DNA of 64,000 nucleotides, from contig JAFZQO010000049.1 in NCBI GenBank assembly GCA_017620335.1, positions 165,751 to 229,750 of the forward strand. Direction: 5' to 3'. The translations under genes were made by a program, and so were the position numbers. Of this stretch, positions 53,347 through 62,170 are shown one piece after another. Position 1 is the first letter of the stretch. Each line of letters begins with the position of its first letter. This stretch comes from Bacteroidales bacterium. Lineage in GTDB: Bacteria; Bacteroidota; Bacteroidia; Bacteroidales; UBA932. The notes beneath the pieces are model-generated. The model was not told where the DNA came from. It saw only the letters and a list, made by a program, of their open reading frames with translations, and did not search any database.

Positions 53347-54399
53347 TCAATCCTGATAGGCACTATTACTCACCTTTACAAAAAAACGATAGGGACGCTT
53401 ATAATCTTTACGAATCAACTCATATTGAGGATTATACTCTATCTCTTTGTCTTTGTAATAATTCGCATCCACTCTGGATATCATTGTACTAGTCGGGTCG
53501 GTATTCTTATGCCGCCTCAAATCATAAACGGCTAAATACCCGATGGTAACATCTCTGGGGAAAGAGTCCAAATTATTATCGATATATTCAACAAGTTGAC
53601 TAGCACCCGCTTTGGCACGGGCGTCGGCATAAACTGCACTAAAACCGCTTCCATCCGCTTTTAACGACTTCCCCACCCACTTTATCTCAATCAAGGCCAT
53701 ATGACTTGTGCCACGCCATCTTACCTTTATGTCAACGGGCTTTGATTCATCTACATTGTGTTCACGCTTTACGTCACATTGCCTTAATCGGCTGTCGAGA
53801 TAATCAAACAAAGCTTGTTGCAACAAATCCTCAGGAGCCGCATAGAAAAACAGCCGGGTTGGAGTCATTGAATCTTCCAAGGCTTTCCCCCTACACATGG
53901 GAGCAACATTATCACGATAGTTCGTGAGAGCTTCGTCAAGGTCATTGTAGGTCTTGACGGCAAAGAAACTTCCCTCTACCGGTGTGTCATCTTCTGAGAA
54001 GGGCACCAACTTTCCTTTGATCATAAACAGGTCTGCTCTATCCTCATCACGTTTCCAGCAATAAACAAAAGTGTCATTGGACAGACTATTACCATCAAAC
54101 TCATCCGAGGGTAACACCTGAATAGTTTCGTCATTTACAAAGTTCACCACCAGATTGTCCCTTTCAAGTGAGTGGATGTTTTGCATCTGCATCGAAACTC
54201 CTTTTCCTTCGTAATCACCATGCTTCCCAACAAAAGCCGATATTGTCGCGTATCGGAAAATATCTATGCTCTTGTACAACTCCCTGATCTGACGAATACA
54301 CTTTGTGAAGTCCCTTACGGACTCACCATGATAGGCATCGTCAATCTTTAAAATGAACTGACTTTGAAGTAATCGTATGATAGTATCCTCTAAAGCCAT
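53347..54399 (-). CDS. PD-(D/E)XK-like nuclease candidate (cassette B)
   Basis: 350 residues. Near residue 215-245 there is KPVDIKVRW followed by MALIEIKWVGKS, spacing and composition as in PD-(D/E)XK nucleases (Asp ... Glu-x-Lys). N-terminal helices (VRDFTKCIRQIRELY) and a middle region with ETIQVLPSDEFDG lack an assignment. It lies between the middle component and the methyltransferase with 2- and 4-base gaps. I infer a restriction-like effector in an ABC-three-component arrangement. Confidence 0.7.
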   Translation of the reverse strand: MALEDTIIRLLQSQFILKIDDAYHGESVRDFTKCIRQIRELYKSIDIFRYATISAFVGKHGDYEGKGVSMQMQNIHSLERDNLVVNFVNDETIQVLPSDEFDGNSLSNDTFVYCWKRDEDRADLFMIKGKLVPFSEDDTPVEGSFFAVKTYNDLDEALTNYRDNVAPMCRGKALEDSMTPTRLFFYAAPEDLLQQALFDYLDSRLRQCDVKREHNVDESKPVDIKVRWRGTSHMALIEIKWVGKSLKADGSGFSAVYADARAKAGASQLVEYIDNNLDSFPRDVTIGYLAVYDLRRHKNTDPTSTMISRVDANYYKDKEIEYNPQYELIRKDYKRPYRFFVKVSNSAYQD

Positions 54400-54401
54400 T
54401 G

Positions 54402-54983
54402 TTAACTCTTTCTTTGACGTAGATAGAGCAACCAGGAAGTTGCTGGGATGAACAAATTACTGCGATTGCCAATAGCCTTCTTGATGGTGCCAAACTGCTG
54501 GTATAACATTGAAAGTGAAACATTGTCGTCGCTATTCAAATATTTAGCGGCATGCACTGATGACTCGGTAATCACAGAATCATTAGATATAGCAGCAAGA
54601 ATATCAACTATCGAATCCGTCAAAAGACAATCACAAGCCGCCTGCAAATACTCCGTTCTCCATTGCATGTCCGACAATGTGTTGAAGAAAAAAAGACGTG
54701 AAAGCCCCTTGTCTGTGAGGTTGAAACAGACTCCCTCCTTCGATAATTCACTGGTCTCATATAGCAGAGCACACGACTCTGATAACTCTGCTGATACAGG
54801 AACTCCCGTTTCACTCTTGAAGTAAGAGTACCCCCATTCGGATACGGCATTCCCTTTATAGAGCGACAGCAGGCAAGAAAAGTAACTCATGAAATTTAAC
54901 TCCATGAAGCTAATTCCTTCATATTGCAATCTTGTCTGATTGACAATATAGAGAGTATCAAATATAGCGTAAGGATTAAGCAT
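54402..54983 (-). CDS. Small middle component of an ABC-three-component-like system (cassette B)
   Basis: 193 residues, mostly helical: NPYAIFDTLYIVNQTRLQ, ISFMELNFMSYFSCLLSLYKG, then a winged-helix-like centre (EGVCFNLTDKGLSRLFFF). Position and size match the small 'middle component' that joins the ATPase to its effector in ABC-3C systems described in comparative genomics of ABC ATPases. Overlaps the ATPase stop by 8 bases. This assignment is by position and style. Confidence 0.6.
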   Translation of the reverse strand: MLNPYAIFDTLYIVNQTRLQYEGISFMELNFMSYFSCLLSLYKGNAVSEWGYSYFKSETGVPVSAELSESCALLYETSELSKEGVCFNLTDKGLSRLFFFNTLSDMQWRTEYLQAACDCLLTDSIVDILAAISNDSVITESSVHAAKYLNSDDNVSLSMLYQQFGTIKKAIGNRSNLFIPATSWLLYLRQRKS

Positions 54984-56916
54984 GTTGATTCATTAGTCTG
55001 CTTTCAATCTGGTTATAGGCTTGTTCTATCACTTCCTGTTCCTCCTGCTGTACTTGAGTCAAAATAGTCCACTCTGTCATGCGTTCAACCCTCATCTTGT
55101 CCTTTCCGCACCTTTCGGCCAGTTTAAGAAGCAACTGAGATGTGTTAATATTGGCTGTCATTATCACGCTGTATCCTTTTGCCACAAAATCAGCGAACAT
55201 CTTTCCAGCACGACTCTCGTATGCAATATCCAATGACCCCTCGGGGGTATCGATTAACATAAAGGCATTCTCAGATTTGGTATACTCTAATAATGAAAAG
55301 CGCAGTGCGATATCCAAGAAATACTGTTGACTTTCGGATAGCTGGAAGCGAGAGTGGCGGCCAGAGCCATTAACCTTGATGACAAGGCTAGCCATATTAT
55401 TATTGTCCTTCAACTCTATATCGATATCCAAACCGATAAAGCTCTTGGCATAATTACGGAAAGAAGGAATAAACTGCTCAGCTACAGCCGTGAATGACCT
55501 TTTCACCTCATCTTCAAGTGGCTTCAGTTCGGATTGACACTCGTATCTCTTCAGTTCGGCTTCATCCTTCTCTTTCTTACGGAGCTCAATATTGAGTTCT
55601 AGAGCTTTGATTTCTGACAATGTCTGTTCGGCCTGTTTGATGCTATCCTTCTTCTGCAATAGCACATTGTATTGCTGTTTGAACTCTTCAAGACTCTTTG
55701 CCATCTCGTCCATTTTGGAGAGACAATCCTTCAGTTCTTGTGTCAAACGATCATGCTTGTCCTTTAGTTCTTTTCCGCTAGACTTTATGGCAATCATTTG
55801 CGAATCCAAAGCTTTCAATTGTTCGAGAATTGCCTGCTCATTATGAGCCTTTGTCCTCTTGACTGCATCGACTATTTCCGCCCTCAATTCTGAAACCAAA
55901 GCGGTTATATCTGTGTTTTCATCTTCAGTCAATGCAACAATGATTTTTTTTAAGGAGCCAAGTATCTTTCCATCAGATTCTACTGCGACAGAAGAACTGT
56001 AAAGACGTCCAAATGCTGCATCATACTGTTCCTTAAGTGCATTAAGCCTGACCGCATTATCGTCCAATTGCAACTGTACTTGACTAATATCCGAACTAAT
56101 CTCAAACTTGCGTTTCCGCTGCTCATCTATTGAGCTGTTTATTATTTCCTCTTCTTCGCAAACTCTCTCAATCTCGTTTTTCTCTTCCTCTGTAATGGTT
56201 CCATTGTTTTTCAGTTTTGACAATCGTTTTTCCATTTGGCTGATATTCCACTGAATATTACGCACATTAGACCCATAACGATTAATACTCTTGCGTAATT
56301 GGTCAGCCTTTTCTGCATCTTCGGGCTTTATGGAAAAAAAAAGATACATCAATCTGTTCATAACATCCTCATCCCAAAACAACAGTTTCTTGCTCTCGTC
56401 AAAAGTCATCACATACGTCTGCAAGAAAAGATATTGTTCAAAATTGTTTAGTTCTGAATCCTGAGCAAAGAGTGTCTGATACTGATTCAACAATGACTTG
56501 TTTCTGTCAACTGTTTCCTGATGATTAACGTCAATGCGGCTAAACGCTATCAGTTCTGAACTATCGAAGAAGTTTCTTGTCAGATGATAGGTAAAGTTGC
56601 CCAAGTTGAAATCAACCGTGACTTGAGACTGATCCCTATCTCTCTGTTCAACTCTACCATCAAAATAACGACTCGCAAATCCAACAGTTTTCTGGGCAAA
56701 TGCTGGTATTGAATTCAATGACTTAAACGAAATATCTGGCTGAACCACAGTTCCTGTCATGGCGTAGGAAACAATAGAGATAAACGTTGACTTGCCAAGT
56801 CCATTTGCACCAGCAAGACACAAAACCCCATCAGGAACTTCCACCTCTATACGACTTTTCTGTTTGTATAACGAGAAATACTCAATCGTAATTCTGTTAA
56901 TTTTGGGTAGAATCAT
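54976..56916 (-). CDS. Coiled-coil ABC-type ATPase (cassette B)
   Basis: 646 residues. Walker A CLAGANGLGKSTFISIVSYA near residues 32-51; Asp/Gln and QTYVMTFDESKKLLFWDE; two coiled-coil stretches (about 200-300 and 340-490); ABC signature-like LSESQQYFLDIALRFSLLE; Walker B FMLIDTPEGSLDIAY and the switch MTANINTS. This is the SMC/Rad50-like layout, as in ABC-3C, Septu-like and other defence ATPases. It would use ATP to sense or load on nucleic acid and drive the nuclease. Confidence 0.82.
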   Translation of the reverse strand: MILPKINRITIEYFSLYKQKSRIEVEVPDGVLCLAGANGLGKSTFISIVSYAMTGTVVQPDISFKSLNSIPAFAQKTVGFASRYFDGRVEQRDRDQSQVTVDFNLGNFTYHLTRNFFDSSELIAFSRIDVNHQETVDRNKSLLNQYQTLFAQDSELNNFEQYLFLQTYVMTFDESKKLLFWDEDVMNRLMYLFFSIKPEDAEKADQLRKSINRYGSNVRNIQWNISQMEKRLSKLKNNGTITEEEKNEIERVCEEEEIINSSIDEQRKRKFEISSDISQVQLQLDDNAVRLNALKEQYDAAFGRLYSSSVAVESDGKILGSLKKIIVALTEDENTDITALVSELRAEIVDAVKRTKAHNEQAILEQLKALDSQMIAIKSSGKELKDKHDRLTQELKDCLSKMDEMAKSLEEFKQQYNVLLQKKDSIKQAEQTLSEIKALELNIELRKKEKDEAELKRYECQSELKPLEDEVKRSFTAVAEQFIPSFRNYAKSFIGLDIDIELKDNNNMASLVIKVNGSGRHSRFQLSESQQYFLDIALRFSLLEYTKSENAFMLIDTPEGSLDIAYESRAGKMFADFVAKGYSVIMTANINTSQLLLKLAERCGKDKMRVERMTEWTILTQVQQEEQEVIEQAYNQIESRLMNQHA

Positions 56917-56959
56917 AACACAATCACGTTATTAGCTGTTAAGAAGATCATCATTTTTT

Positions 56960-57496
56960 TCACTGGTTAAATATCCGCTTAAGTGATGCTATGTCTGCAT
57001 TGTACTTATTCTCACTTAAGTATTTCAGCGTCGACCTCAATAACTTAATCTCTTGATTGTCCGTGAGAGCAGCAAATAGAGCCTTGAAACGCGGGTCAGT
57101 ATTGGAGGTAATGCTTTTTGAAATCTCAGTAAAATCTTTCAACCCTGAAGGAATGCCATAGTCTTTAGTGTCCGCGCCTGAGTCCTGCGCACAGTCAAGT
57201 ACAAAACGGTCTATGGCCGGTGCCACAGTAATGAGATACTGGGGTTTCTCATTGTGCTTCATCAGGGTCAAGTGACGGGTGTGTGCTATAACGCTACATT
57301 CCTTGATATATCCCAACTCCACTTTATCCTTATCTATGATACCCACTGCAAAACGGTCGGCAAATGTGCTTTTGAGCTGTCCAACAACCTTGCTGCAACT
57401 ATGCTGATGGTTGACGCCGGCCCCCAGAAGATACTCAACGAGGTTGGTATCGACATAGCATTCGGGAATCACGTCCAAGAGCTTTATCTTCTTCAT
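56960..57496 (-). CDS. Small TOPRIM-like partner protein (cassette C)
   Basis: 178 residues. IPECYVDTNLVEYLL followed after about 40 residues by FAVGIIDKDKVE resembles the Glu and Asp-x-Asp elements of TOPRIM nucleases (as in OLD proteins and DUF4435). The end is helical (FKALFAALTDNQEIKLLR). Its ATG overlaps the ATPase stop by four bases. Together with the ATPase it resembles OLD/PARIS-like split systems, but it is shorter than those partners, so the family is not certain. Confidence 0.6.
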   Translation of the reverse strand: MKKIKLLDVIPECYVDTNLVEYLLGAGVNHQHSCSKVVGQLKSTFADRFAVGIIDKDKVELGYIKECSVIAHTRHLTLMKHNEKPQYLITVAPAIDRFVLDCAQDSGADTKDYGIPSGLKDFTEISKSITSNTDPRFKALFAALTDNQEIKLLRSTLKYLSENKYNADIASLKRIFNQ

Positions 57497-58680
57497 ACGT
57501 ACAACTCAAAGTTGAAGAACATATCTACGCCACTGTCGTATATCTCGTGAACTTCTTGCACTATTAGCTGACGAACATCGTACAAACGTTCCTTTCCTTC
57601 GGAAGGATGGGTGAAAAACACGGTCAATCCCTTGGGGTCAAGCTTTATCAGCTGATTGAGCACGTAAGGGCTATGGGAAGCAATAAAAAGTACGTCATTA
57701 TGTTCTTGTGCCCTCTTGGTCATCCAATTCATCAACTGGCACTGTGTGGGCGGGAAAAGGTTGTCTTCAGGCTCTTCAAGGAATATCTCGCTATGATTGG
57801 TTTTGGTATAGTGGTCATATATCTCTTGGAAACGTTTTTCGTGCTTTTTCTCAGAGAAACTATAATCAACCCCGTCAATAGTCAGAACCTCACGCACTGC
57901 ACCGTCATGGAGTTTTTTCTTGTACAACTTACTATATATGGTAGAGAGCAGATTCTTCCGTTCCTCTTTCTGTTCGTATGATATCTTGCGGTTATTGTCT
58001 TTATACTGCCCGTGAGTGAGGTAATCCAGATGAATAAACATAGGAAGCAACGACTGCACGCCGCTGGAACTCTCCTTTAACATCAGCGGGTTGCCGTTTT
58101 CAAGTCGCAGGCTGTCGGAATTGGAATCACTGTCGTAGGAGTAGGATATCCCTAAATCCAGCACATTGTTTTCTTGCTTGACAAACCGACGGGCTCTATC
58201 CCAGTCAGACATGAACTCAATCATATTGCCGTCAAGAGAGAGAGAACTCCAACCAGGGATGGCTGCAACAAGATTGCGGTCAGCAGGCACGTAACTCACC
58301 TTTGGACGGCGCCAGTTCCAATGGCCCGATTTCCACTGCATCTCGAACTGCTGCTTGGAATGATCGTAACTGAAGCGAAGGTGATTGGTCTCGTAAGCGA
58401 TATAGGTATTCTCTTTGATATATCCAGTCATCTTGTAATAGTCAGCCATGATATCAATAAAGGCAGTACCCTTACCGAAGCCGTTAGGCTTCTGTGCCAA
58501 TTCGAGGCGCTTCTCCACCCACGTGCAGTAGCATGCCGTCTTCAGCACGCAACTCTTGCCAGAACTCTGCATGCCAATGATGACATTTACCTGTCCTAAT
58601 TCCAATTCAGCCTTACGAATAGGCCCCAAATTCTTAATTACCAGATGTTTCATATCACCCATTAGTTTAGGGGTCGTCAT
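57493..58680 (-). CDS. AAA/ABC-type ATPase, OLD-like (cassette C)
   Basis: 395 residues. Walker A VIIGMQSSGKSCVLKTA near residue 36, signature-like ESSSGVQSLLPMF, Walker B SEIFLEEPEDNLFPPTQ and the switch IASHSPYVLNQL. No TOPRIM or nuclease domain of its own. It is probably co-translated with the small TOPRIM-like partner. Such pairs often act in phage defence. A shorter start (MKHLVIKNLG, 58653) is possible. Confidence 0.82.
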   Translation of the reverse strand: MTTPKLMGDMKHLVIKNLGPIRKAELELGQVNVIIGMQSSGKSCVLKTACYCTWVEKRLELAQKPNGFGKGTAFIDIMADYYKMTGYIKENTYIAYETNHLRFSYDHSKQQFEMQWKSGHWNWRRPKVSYVPADRNLVAAIPGWSSLSLDGNMIEFMSDWDRARRFVKQENNVLDLGISYSYDSDSNSDSLRLENGNPLMLKESSSGVQSLLPMFIHLDYLTHGQYKDNNRKISYEQKEERKNLLSTIYSKLYKKKLHDGAVREVLTIDGVDYSFSEKKHEKRFQEIYDHYTKTNHSEIFLEEPEDNLFPPTQCQLMNWMTKRAQEHNDVLFIASHSPYVLNQLIKLDPKGLTVFFTHPSEGKERLYDVRQLIVQEVHEIYDSGVDMFFNFELYV

Positions 58681-58817
58681 TAAATGATTTCAGTCTAAGT
58701 CGTGCGGGAGCCACTCCTTATCGCTGAAGAATAAAGTTCATCGTTTAATACTGTTTATACAAACAATACGGGTTTTATCGCCTTGATTTCGCGTTATTAA
58801 GTATTCATTCAACCTCC

Positions 58818-58940
58818 CTACGACAGCCTGTCATACACATACATCCGATAAAGCTTTCCCTTGGACAGGTTTGGCGAATCCATCACATCCCGGTCGACAA
58901 TCTCCCACATAGCCTCGAGGAGATCGGGACGGCAGAGTGA
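58818..58940 (-). pseudogene. Gene remnant
   Basis: Between an in-frame TGA and a TAG about 40 codons stay open, ending in a protein-like sequence (LLEAMWEIVDRDVMDSPNLS, then KGKLYRMYVYDRLS). A neighbouring frame just upstream also looks coding, so a frameshifted or truncated gene is possible. No family recognised. The rest of 58681-59054 holds nothing I can support. Confidence 0.3.
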
Positions 58941-59054
58941 TCAATGTAAACATCTATATTTTCCGCGAGGAGAGGTGCTCTTTTCTTGTCCACCATTGGG
59001 GACGGCCTTTTGTGTATACCCCTTACGCTCCAGCGCCAACAAATTGCCATTATG

Positions 59055-59420
59055 TTAAACACCCAAAACAATGGCAGGGCTGATATCGAGTTTTATGACC
59101 ATTGTCCTTGCTTGTTTTAAGGTGGGTTCACTCTTACCGGACATTATCTCACTGATCTTAGATTGATTCATTCCCAGCATTGCAGCAAGACTGCTTTGCG
59201 ACAGTCCCATCTCATACATCCTTAACTTAAGGACGTCTGTCAGGGTAGGTTTCTCTATTGGATAATGGACGTCCTCATAATCGGCGACAAGCTCCGAGAG
59301 AAGAACAAGTTCAATGCTGTCCTTGTCCTCCACAGGAGTATCATTATTCACGATTTTCAGCAATTCCTCAATTCGAGCCATCGCGGACTGATACTGAAGC
59401 TCATTCTGAATCCTTGTCAT
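59055..59420 (-). CDS. HigA-type antitoxin (XRE-family HTH)
   Basis: 121 residues. The C-terminal half is a helix-turn-helix domain: LTDVLKLRMYEMGLSQSSLAAMLGMNQSKISEIMSGKSEPTL-type (residues about 58-100), with the recognition helix around NQSKISEI. The N-terminal part (about 1-55) probably binds the toxin. It follows the toxin gene by 3 bases, the toxin-first order typical of higBA. It would neutralise the toxin and repress the shared promoter. Confidence 0.85.
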   Translation of the reverse strand: MTRIQNELQYQSAMARIEELLKIVNNDTPVEDKDSIELVLLSELVADYEDVHYPIEKPTLTDVLKLRMYEMGLSQSSLAAMLGMNQSKISEIMSGKSEPTLKQARTMVIKLDISPAIVLGV

Positions 59421-59423
59421 AAC

Positions 59424-59720
59424 CTAAATACTCTTAATGTCCTCTATTCTATCGTAATCTTGATGAGTCCCAATAAAACGGATGTAAACCATCTTTATCT
59501 TATACAAGATCAAAGCAACAACCCGATAGTTATTCCCTTTTATATTGAAAACCACTCTATTGTTACCCACACTATCCGCAGAGTTAAACATCTGGCGGAC
59601 ATCTGCAAAAGTCTCCCACTCTGCTTTTTGAGTTTTCTCGTACCACTCTTCCAGTGCTGTCTTTGCATCACTATGCACGGTATAAAACTCCACCAAAGCT
59701 TTCTTCGCTACAACCCTCAT
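59424..59720 (-). CDS. HigB-type toxin (mRNA interferase)
   Basis: 98 residues, RelE/HigB fold: HSDAKTALEEWYEKTQKAEWETFADVRQMF, followed by RVVFNIKGNNYRVVALILYKIKMVYIRFIGTHQDYDRI, the signature of HigB-like toxins (conserved Asn/Tyr/Arg strand and T-H-x-x-Y-D end). The family cleaves ribosome-bound mRNA. With the HigA gene it forms a complete module next to the defence island. Confidence 0.87.
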   Translation of the reverse strand: MRVVAKKALVEFYTVHSDAKTALEEWYEKTQKAEWETFADVRQMFNSADSVGNNRVVFNIKGNNYRVVALILYKIKMVYIRFIGTHQDYDRIEDIKSI

Positions 59721-59735
59721 TCTCTAAAACTACGA

Positions 59736-59767
59736 CAAAAATAATACCGATTATATAAAATTACAAA
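59736..59767 (-). promoter_or_regulatory. Promoter of the HigBA pair
   Basis: On the minus strand TTTG (59764-59767), 20 bases, TATTTTTG (59736-59743), 15 bases before the toxin start. Confidence 0.5.
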
Positions 59768-59819
59768 GAAAATTCGCAAAATCAGATAATAATACTTCGT
59801 CCAAAAATACTATCACCTA

Positions 59820-61013
59820 CTAGTCCCTCCTAAACAAATCCCTCGTATACACCTTCTCCTCCACATCCGCCAGGAGCGGGTCGAAGCGGTTGGCGAGGAT
59901 GACGTCGCTCTGGGCCTTGAACTTGGCCATGTCGTTCACGACGACGCTGTTGAAGAAGGTGGAGCCGTCTTCGAGGGTGGGCTCGTAGATGATCACGGGG
60001 ATGCCCTTGGCCTTGATGCGCTTCATCACGCCCTGGATGGCGGAGGCGCGGAAGTTGTCGGAGTTGCTCTTCATGGTCAGGCGGTACACGCCCACGGTCT
60101 TGGGGTGGCGCTTGATGATGCTGTCGGCAATGAAGTCCTTGCGCACGCTGTTGCTCTTCACCACGGCCTCGATCATGGTCTGGGGCACGTCGCGGTAGTT
60201 GGCGAGCAGCTGCTTGGTGTCCTTCGGCAGGCAATAGCCGCCGTAGCCGAAGCTCGGGTTGTTGTAGTGGCCGCCGATGCGGGGGTCCATGCACACGCCG
60301 TCGATGATCTGCTGGGTGTTCAGGCCCTTGCTCTGGGCGTAGGTGTCGAGCTCGTTGAAGTAGCTCACGCGGACGGCGAGGTAGGTGTTGGCGAAGAGCT
60401 TGATGGCCTCGGCCTCGGTGGGGTGGGCGATCAGGACCGGGATGTCCTTGTCCTCGGCGCCTTCCTTGAGGAGGTTGGCGAAGAGCTCGGCCTCGGCCTG
60501 CTGGTCCTCGTAGGCGCCCACGACGATACGGCTCGGGTGGAGGTTGTCGTAGAGGGCCTTGCTCTCGCGGAGGAATTCGGGCGAGAAGATGATGTTGTCC
60601 ACGCCGTACTTCTTGCGGACGGAGTCGGTGTACCCTACGGGAATGGTGGATTTGATGACCATCATGACCTTCGGATTGACCTTCAGGACATGCTCGATGG
60701 CGTCCTCGACGGCAGAGGTGTCGAAGAAGTGGTGCTCGTCGTCGTAGTTGGTCGGAGTGGCGATCACCACGAGTTCGGCGGAACGGTAGGCCGCGTCCTT
60801 GTCCACGGTGGTGCGGAGGTTGAGCTTGCGCTTGCCCTCCTTTGCTTCGTGGAAGAACCGCTCGATCTCGTCGTCCTGGATCGGGCTGATGAAGTCGTTC
60901 AGCTTATCTGCCTTTTTGGGGGTGGTGGTAATCGCCGTCACCTCGTGATGCTGGGCGAACAGTACCGCGAGGGAAAGTCCCACGTACCCTACGCCTGCTA
61001 CAGTAATTTTCAT
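59820..61013 (-). CDS. ugd: UDP-glucose 6-dehydrogenase (copy 2)
   Basis: 397 residues, cytoplasmic. Rossmann start ([17 protein letters not shown]), [36 protein letters not shown], catalytic Cys in [15 protein letters not shown], then [17 protein letters not shown] and [15 protein letters not shown]. It makes UDP-glucuronate for glycan synthesis. It is a close paralogue of the gene at 15123-16406 but is shorter, without that copy's two insertions. Two ugd genes bracketing the glycan and defence regions could reflect duplication. Confidence 0.93.
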   Translation of the reverse strand: MKITVAGVGYVGLSLAVLFAQHHEVTAITTTPKKADKLNDFISPIQDDEIERFFHEAKEGKRKLNLRTTVDKDAAYRSAELVVIATPTNYDDEHHFFDTSAVEDAIEHVLKVNPKVMMVIKSTIPVGYTDSVRKKYGVDNIIFSPEFLRESKALYDNLHPSRIVVGAYEDQQAEAELFANLLKEGAEDKDIPVLIAHPTEAEAIKLFANTYLAVRVSYFNELDTYAQSKGLNTQQIIDGVCMDPRIGGHYNNPSFGYGGYCLPKDTKQLLANYRDVPQTMIEAVVKSNSVRKDFIADSIIKRHPKTVGVYRLTMKSNSDNFRASAIQGVMKRIKAKGIPVIIYEPTLEDGSTFFNSVVVNDMAKFKAQSDVILANRFDPLLADVEEKVYTRDLFRRD

Positions 61014-61186
61014 GGTTGTATCTTGTTATTTGTTTTGTTTGTCTGGTATTTCGCGTGGCAGATAAATGCCTGAATATCAATTAAATCCTTCGATTTACTG
61101 CTCGCGATTTCCGCCACAGTCCGGAGTTTTATCTTCTTGTTTATCAATTACTTAGCTGCCACGCCGTCTGCTCCTCAGGCGGTGAT

Positions 61187-61876
61187 TCAGCCGCGATACC
61201 GCTGCTCCAGGACTTCCCAGTCGACGATCTTCCAGAGCTCGGCGAGGTGGGCGGGGCGGCGGTTCTGGTAGTCCAGGTAGTAGGCGTGCTCCCAGACGTC
61301 GAAGGTGAGGATGGGGCGCAGGGCTCGGACGACGGGGTTGGAGGCGCCGGGCTCCTGGGTGATGGCGAGCGAGCCGTCAGGCGCCGCCGCGAGCCATACC
61401 CAGCCGGAGCCAAAGAGCCCGGCGCCCTTGGCGACGAACTCGTCTTTGAATGCGTCTAGGCTACCCCATTGCTTCACGATCTGCTTCGCCAGAAGGGATT
61501 CCGGGCCGGGCCCGGGAATACGGCCGGCCGACAGGGCCTTGGCCCGGGCCTCCGGAAGCGGCAGGCCCTTCTTGCCCTTCGACAGGCTCACGGCCCCGGC
61601 GGCCGGCCTGAACTGCGTAAAATACAGGTTGTGGTTCAATATCTGCCCTGCGTTGTTGAAAACGGCGCCGGCAGACTTGCTGACAATCTCGGTCAGGACA
61701 GATTCTTCGCTCCGCCCGGAATGACAGAGCGCCTCGAATTCCGTCCCGACGACCAACTTGTTCAGGTTATCGACATAGCCCTGCAAATGCTTGCCGTGAT
61801 GGAAACTTATCGTCCTGGCGCTGATCACCGGCTCCAGCGCATCCTCCTTATACGGAAGCTCAATCAATGTAAACAT
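61187..61876 (-). CDS. sodB: Fe/Mn superoxide dismutase with repeat-derived insertions
   Basis: 229 residues, longer than the usual 190-200. Metal ligands are present: His26 (FHHGKHLQ), His in QILNHNLYF, and Asp/His in DVWEHAYYLDYQNRR; the core GSGWVWLA is normal. It converts superoxide to hydrogen peroxide and oxygen. Two stretches are extra relative to the family: LCHSGRSEES (residues about 50-59) and VSLSKGKKGLPLPEARAKA (about 95-125), both in surface-loop positions and both written by repeat-like DNA (61701-61726, 61574-61590). The ligands lie outside them, so activity is probably kept. Confidence 0.92.
   Translation of the reverse strand: MFTLIELPYKEDALEPVISARTISFHHGKHLQGYVDNLNKLVVGTEFEALCHSGRSEESVLTEIVSKSAGAVFNNAGQILNHNLYFTQFRPAAGAVSLSKGKKGLPLPEARAKALSAGRIPGPGPESLLAKQIVKQWGSLDAFKDEFVAKGAGLFGSGWVWLAAAPDGSLAITQEPGASNPVVRALRPILTFDVWEHAYYLDYQNRRPAHLAELWKIVDWEVLEQRYRG
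61574..61590 (-). repeat. In-frame short repeat (VSLSKG type) in sodB
   Basis: The plus-strand sequence GCCCTTCGACAGGCTCA matches a short repeat known from many environmental bacterial genomes; it is read on the minus strand as VSLSKG. I saw no second copy in this window, so its repeat status rests on general knowledge. Confidence 0.5.
61701..61726 (-). repeat. In-frame short repeat (CHSGRSEES type) in sodB
   Basis: Shares its pattern with 10307-10334 (GATTC-TTCGCTnCGCnCGGAATGACA). Read as CHSGRSEES here and as CHSERSEGI in the dehydrogenase. Confidence 0.75.
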
Positions 61877-61923
61877 ATCGTTCTGGCTCTACTTGTTTTG
61901 CGGTTCATCGGTGGAACATTTGT

Positions 61924-61940
61924 GGTCAAAATCTTTGACC
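61924..61940. promoter_or_regulatory. Palindrome upstream of sodB
   Basis: GGTCAAA / TTTGACC, a 7-bp inverted repeat with a 3-base centre, 48 bases before the sodB start. It could be an operator for a redox or metal regulator. No clear TAnnTTTG promoter is visible beside it. Confidence 0.35.
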
Positions 61941-62170
61941 GCAATTCTTGCGTTATCCGAGTAAAATCCTGAACACCTGAAAAACACGCTAGCGGATAAC
62001 TACTTGATTATCAGCAAAATCCGCATTTATCCATCTCCTTATTTGGCTATGGGCGAGTAGCTTATTCTTTGGTTATCAACCACTTATGCGACACGCGACA
62101 CTCGCGGCGGCCGGCGGCCGGCGGCGGCCACAGGCCCTGCAGGGCCCTGGGCCGCGGGGCCGCAGCCGCG

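Noticed and set aside
60105-61073. Antisense frame opposite ugd copy 2
   Set aside because: Val/Asp/Gly/His-rich shadow; the ugd frame is well conserved.
62095-62170. GC-rich hairpins after the UDP-HexNAc dehydrogenase as a certain terminator
   Set aside because: Several overlapping GC-rich palindromes (for example GGCCCTGCAGGGCC) are seen but no U-run, so I do not call a terminator.
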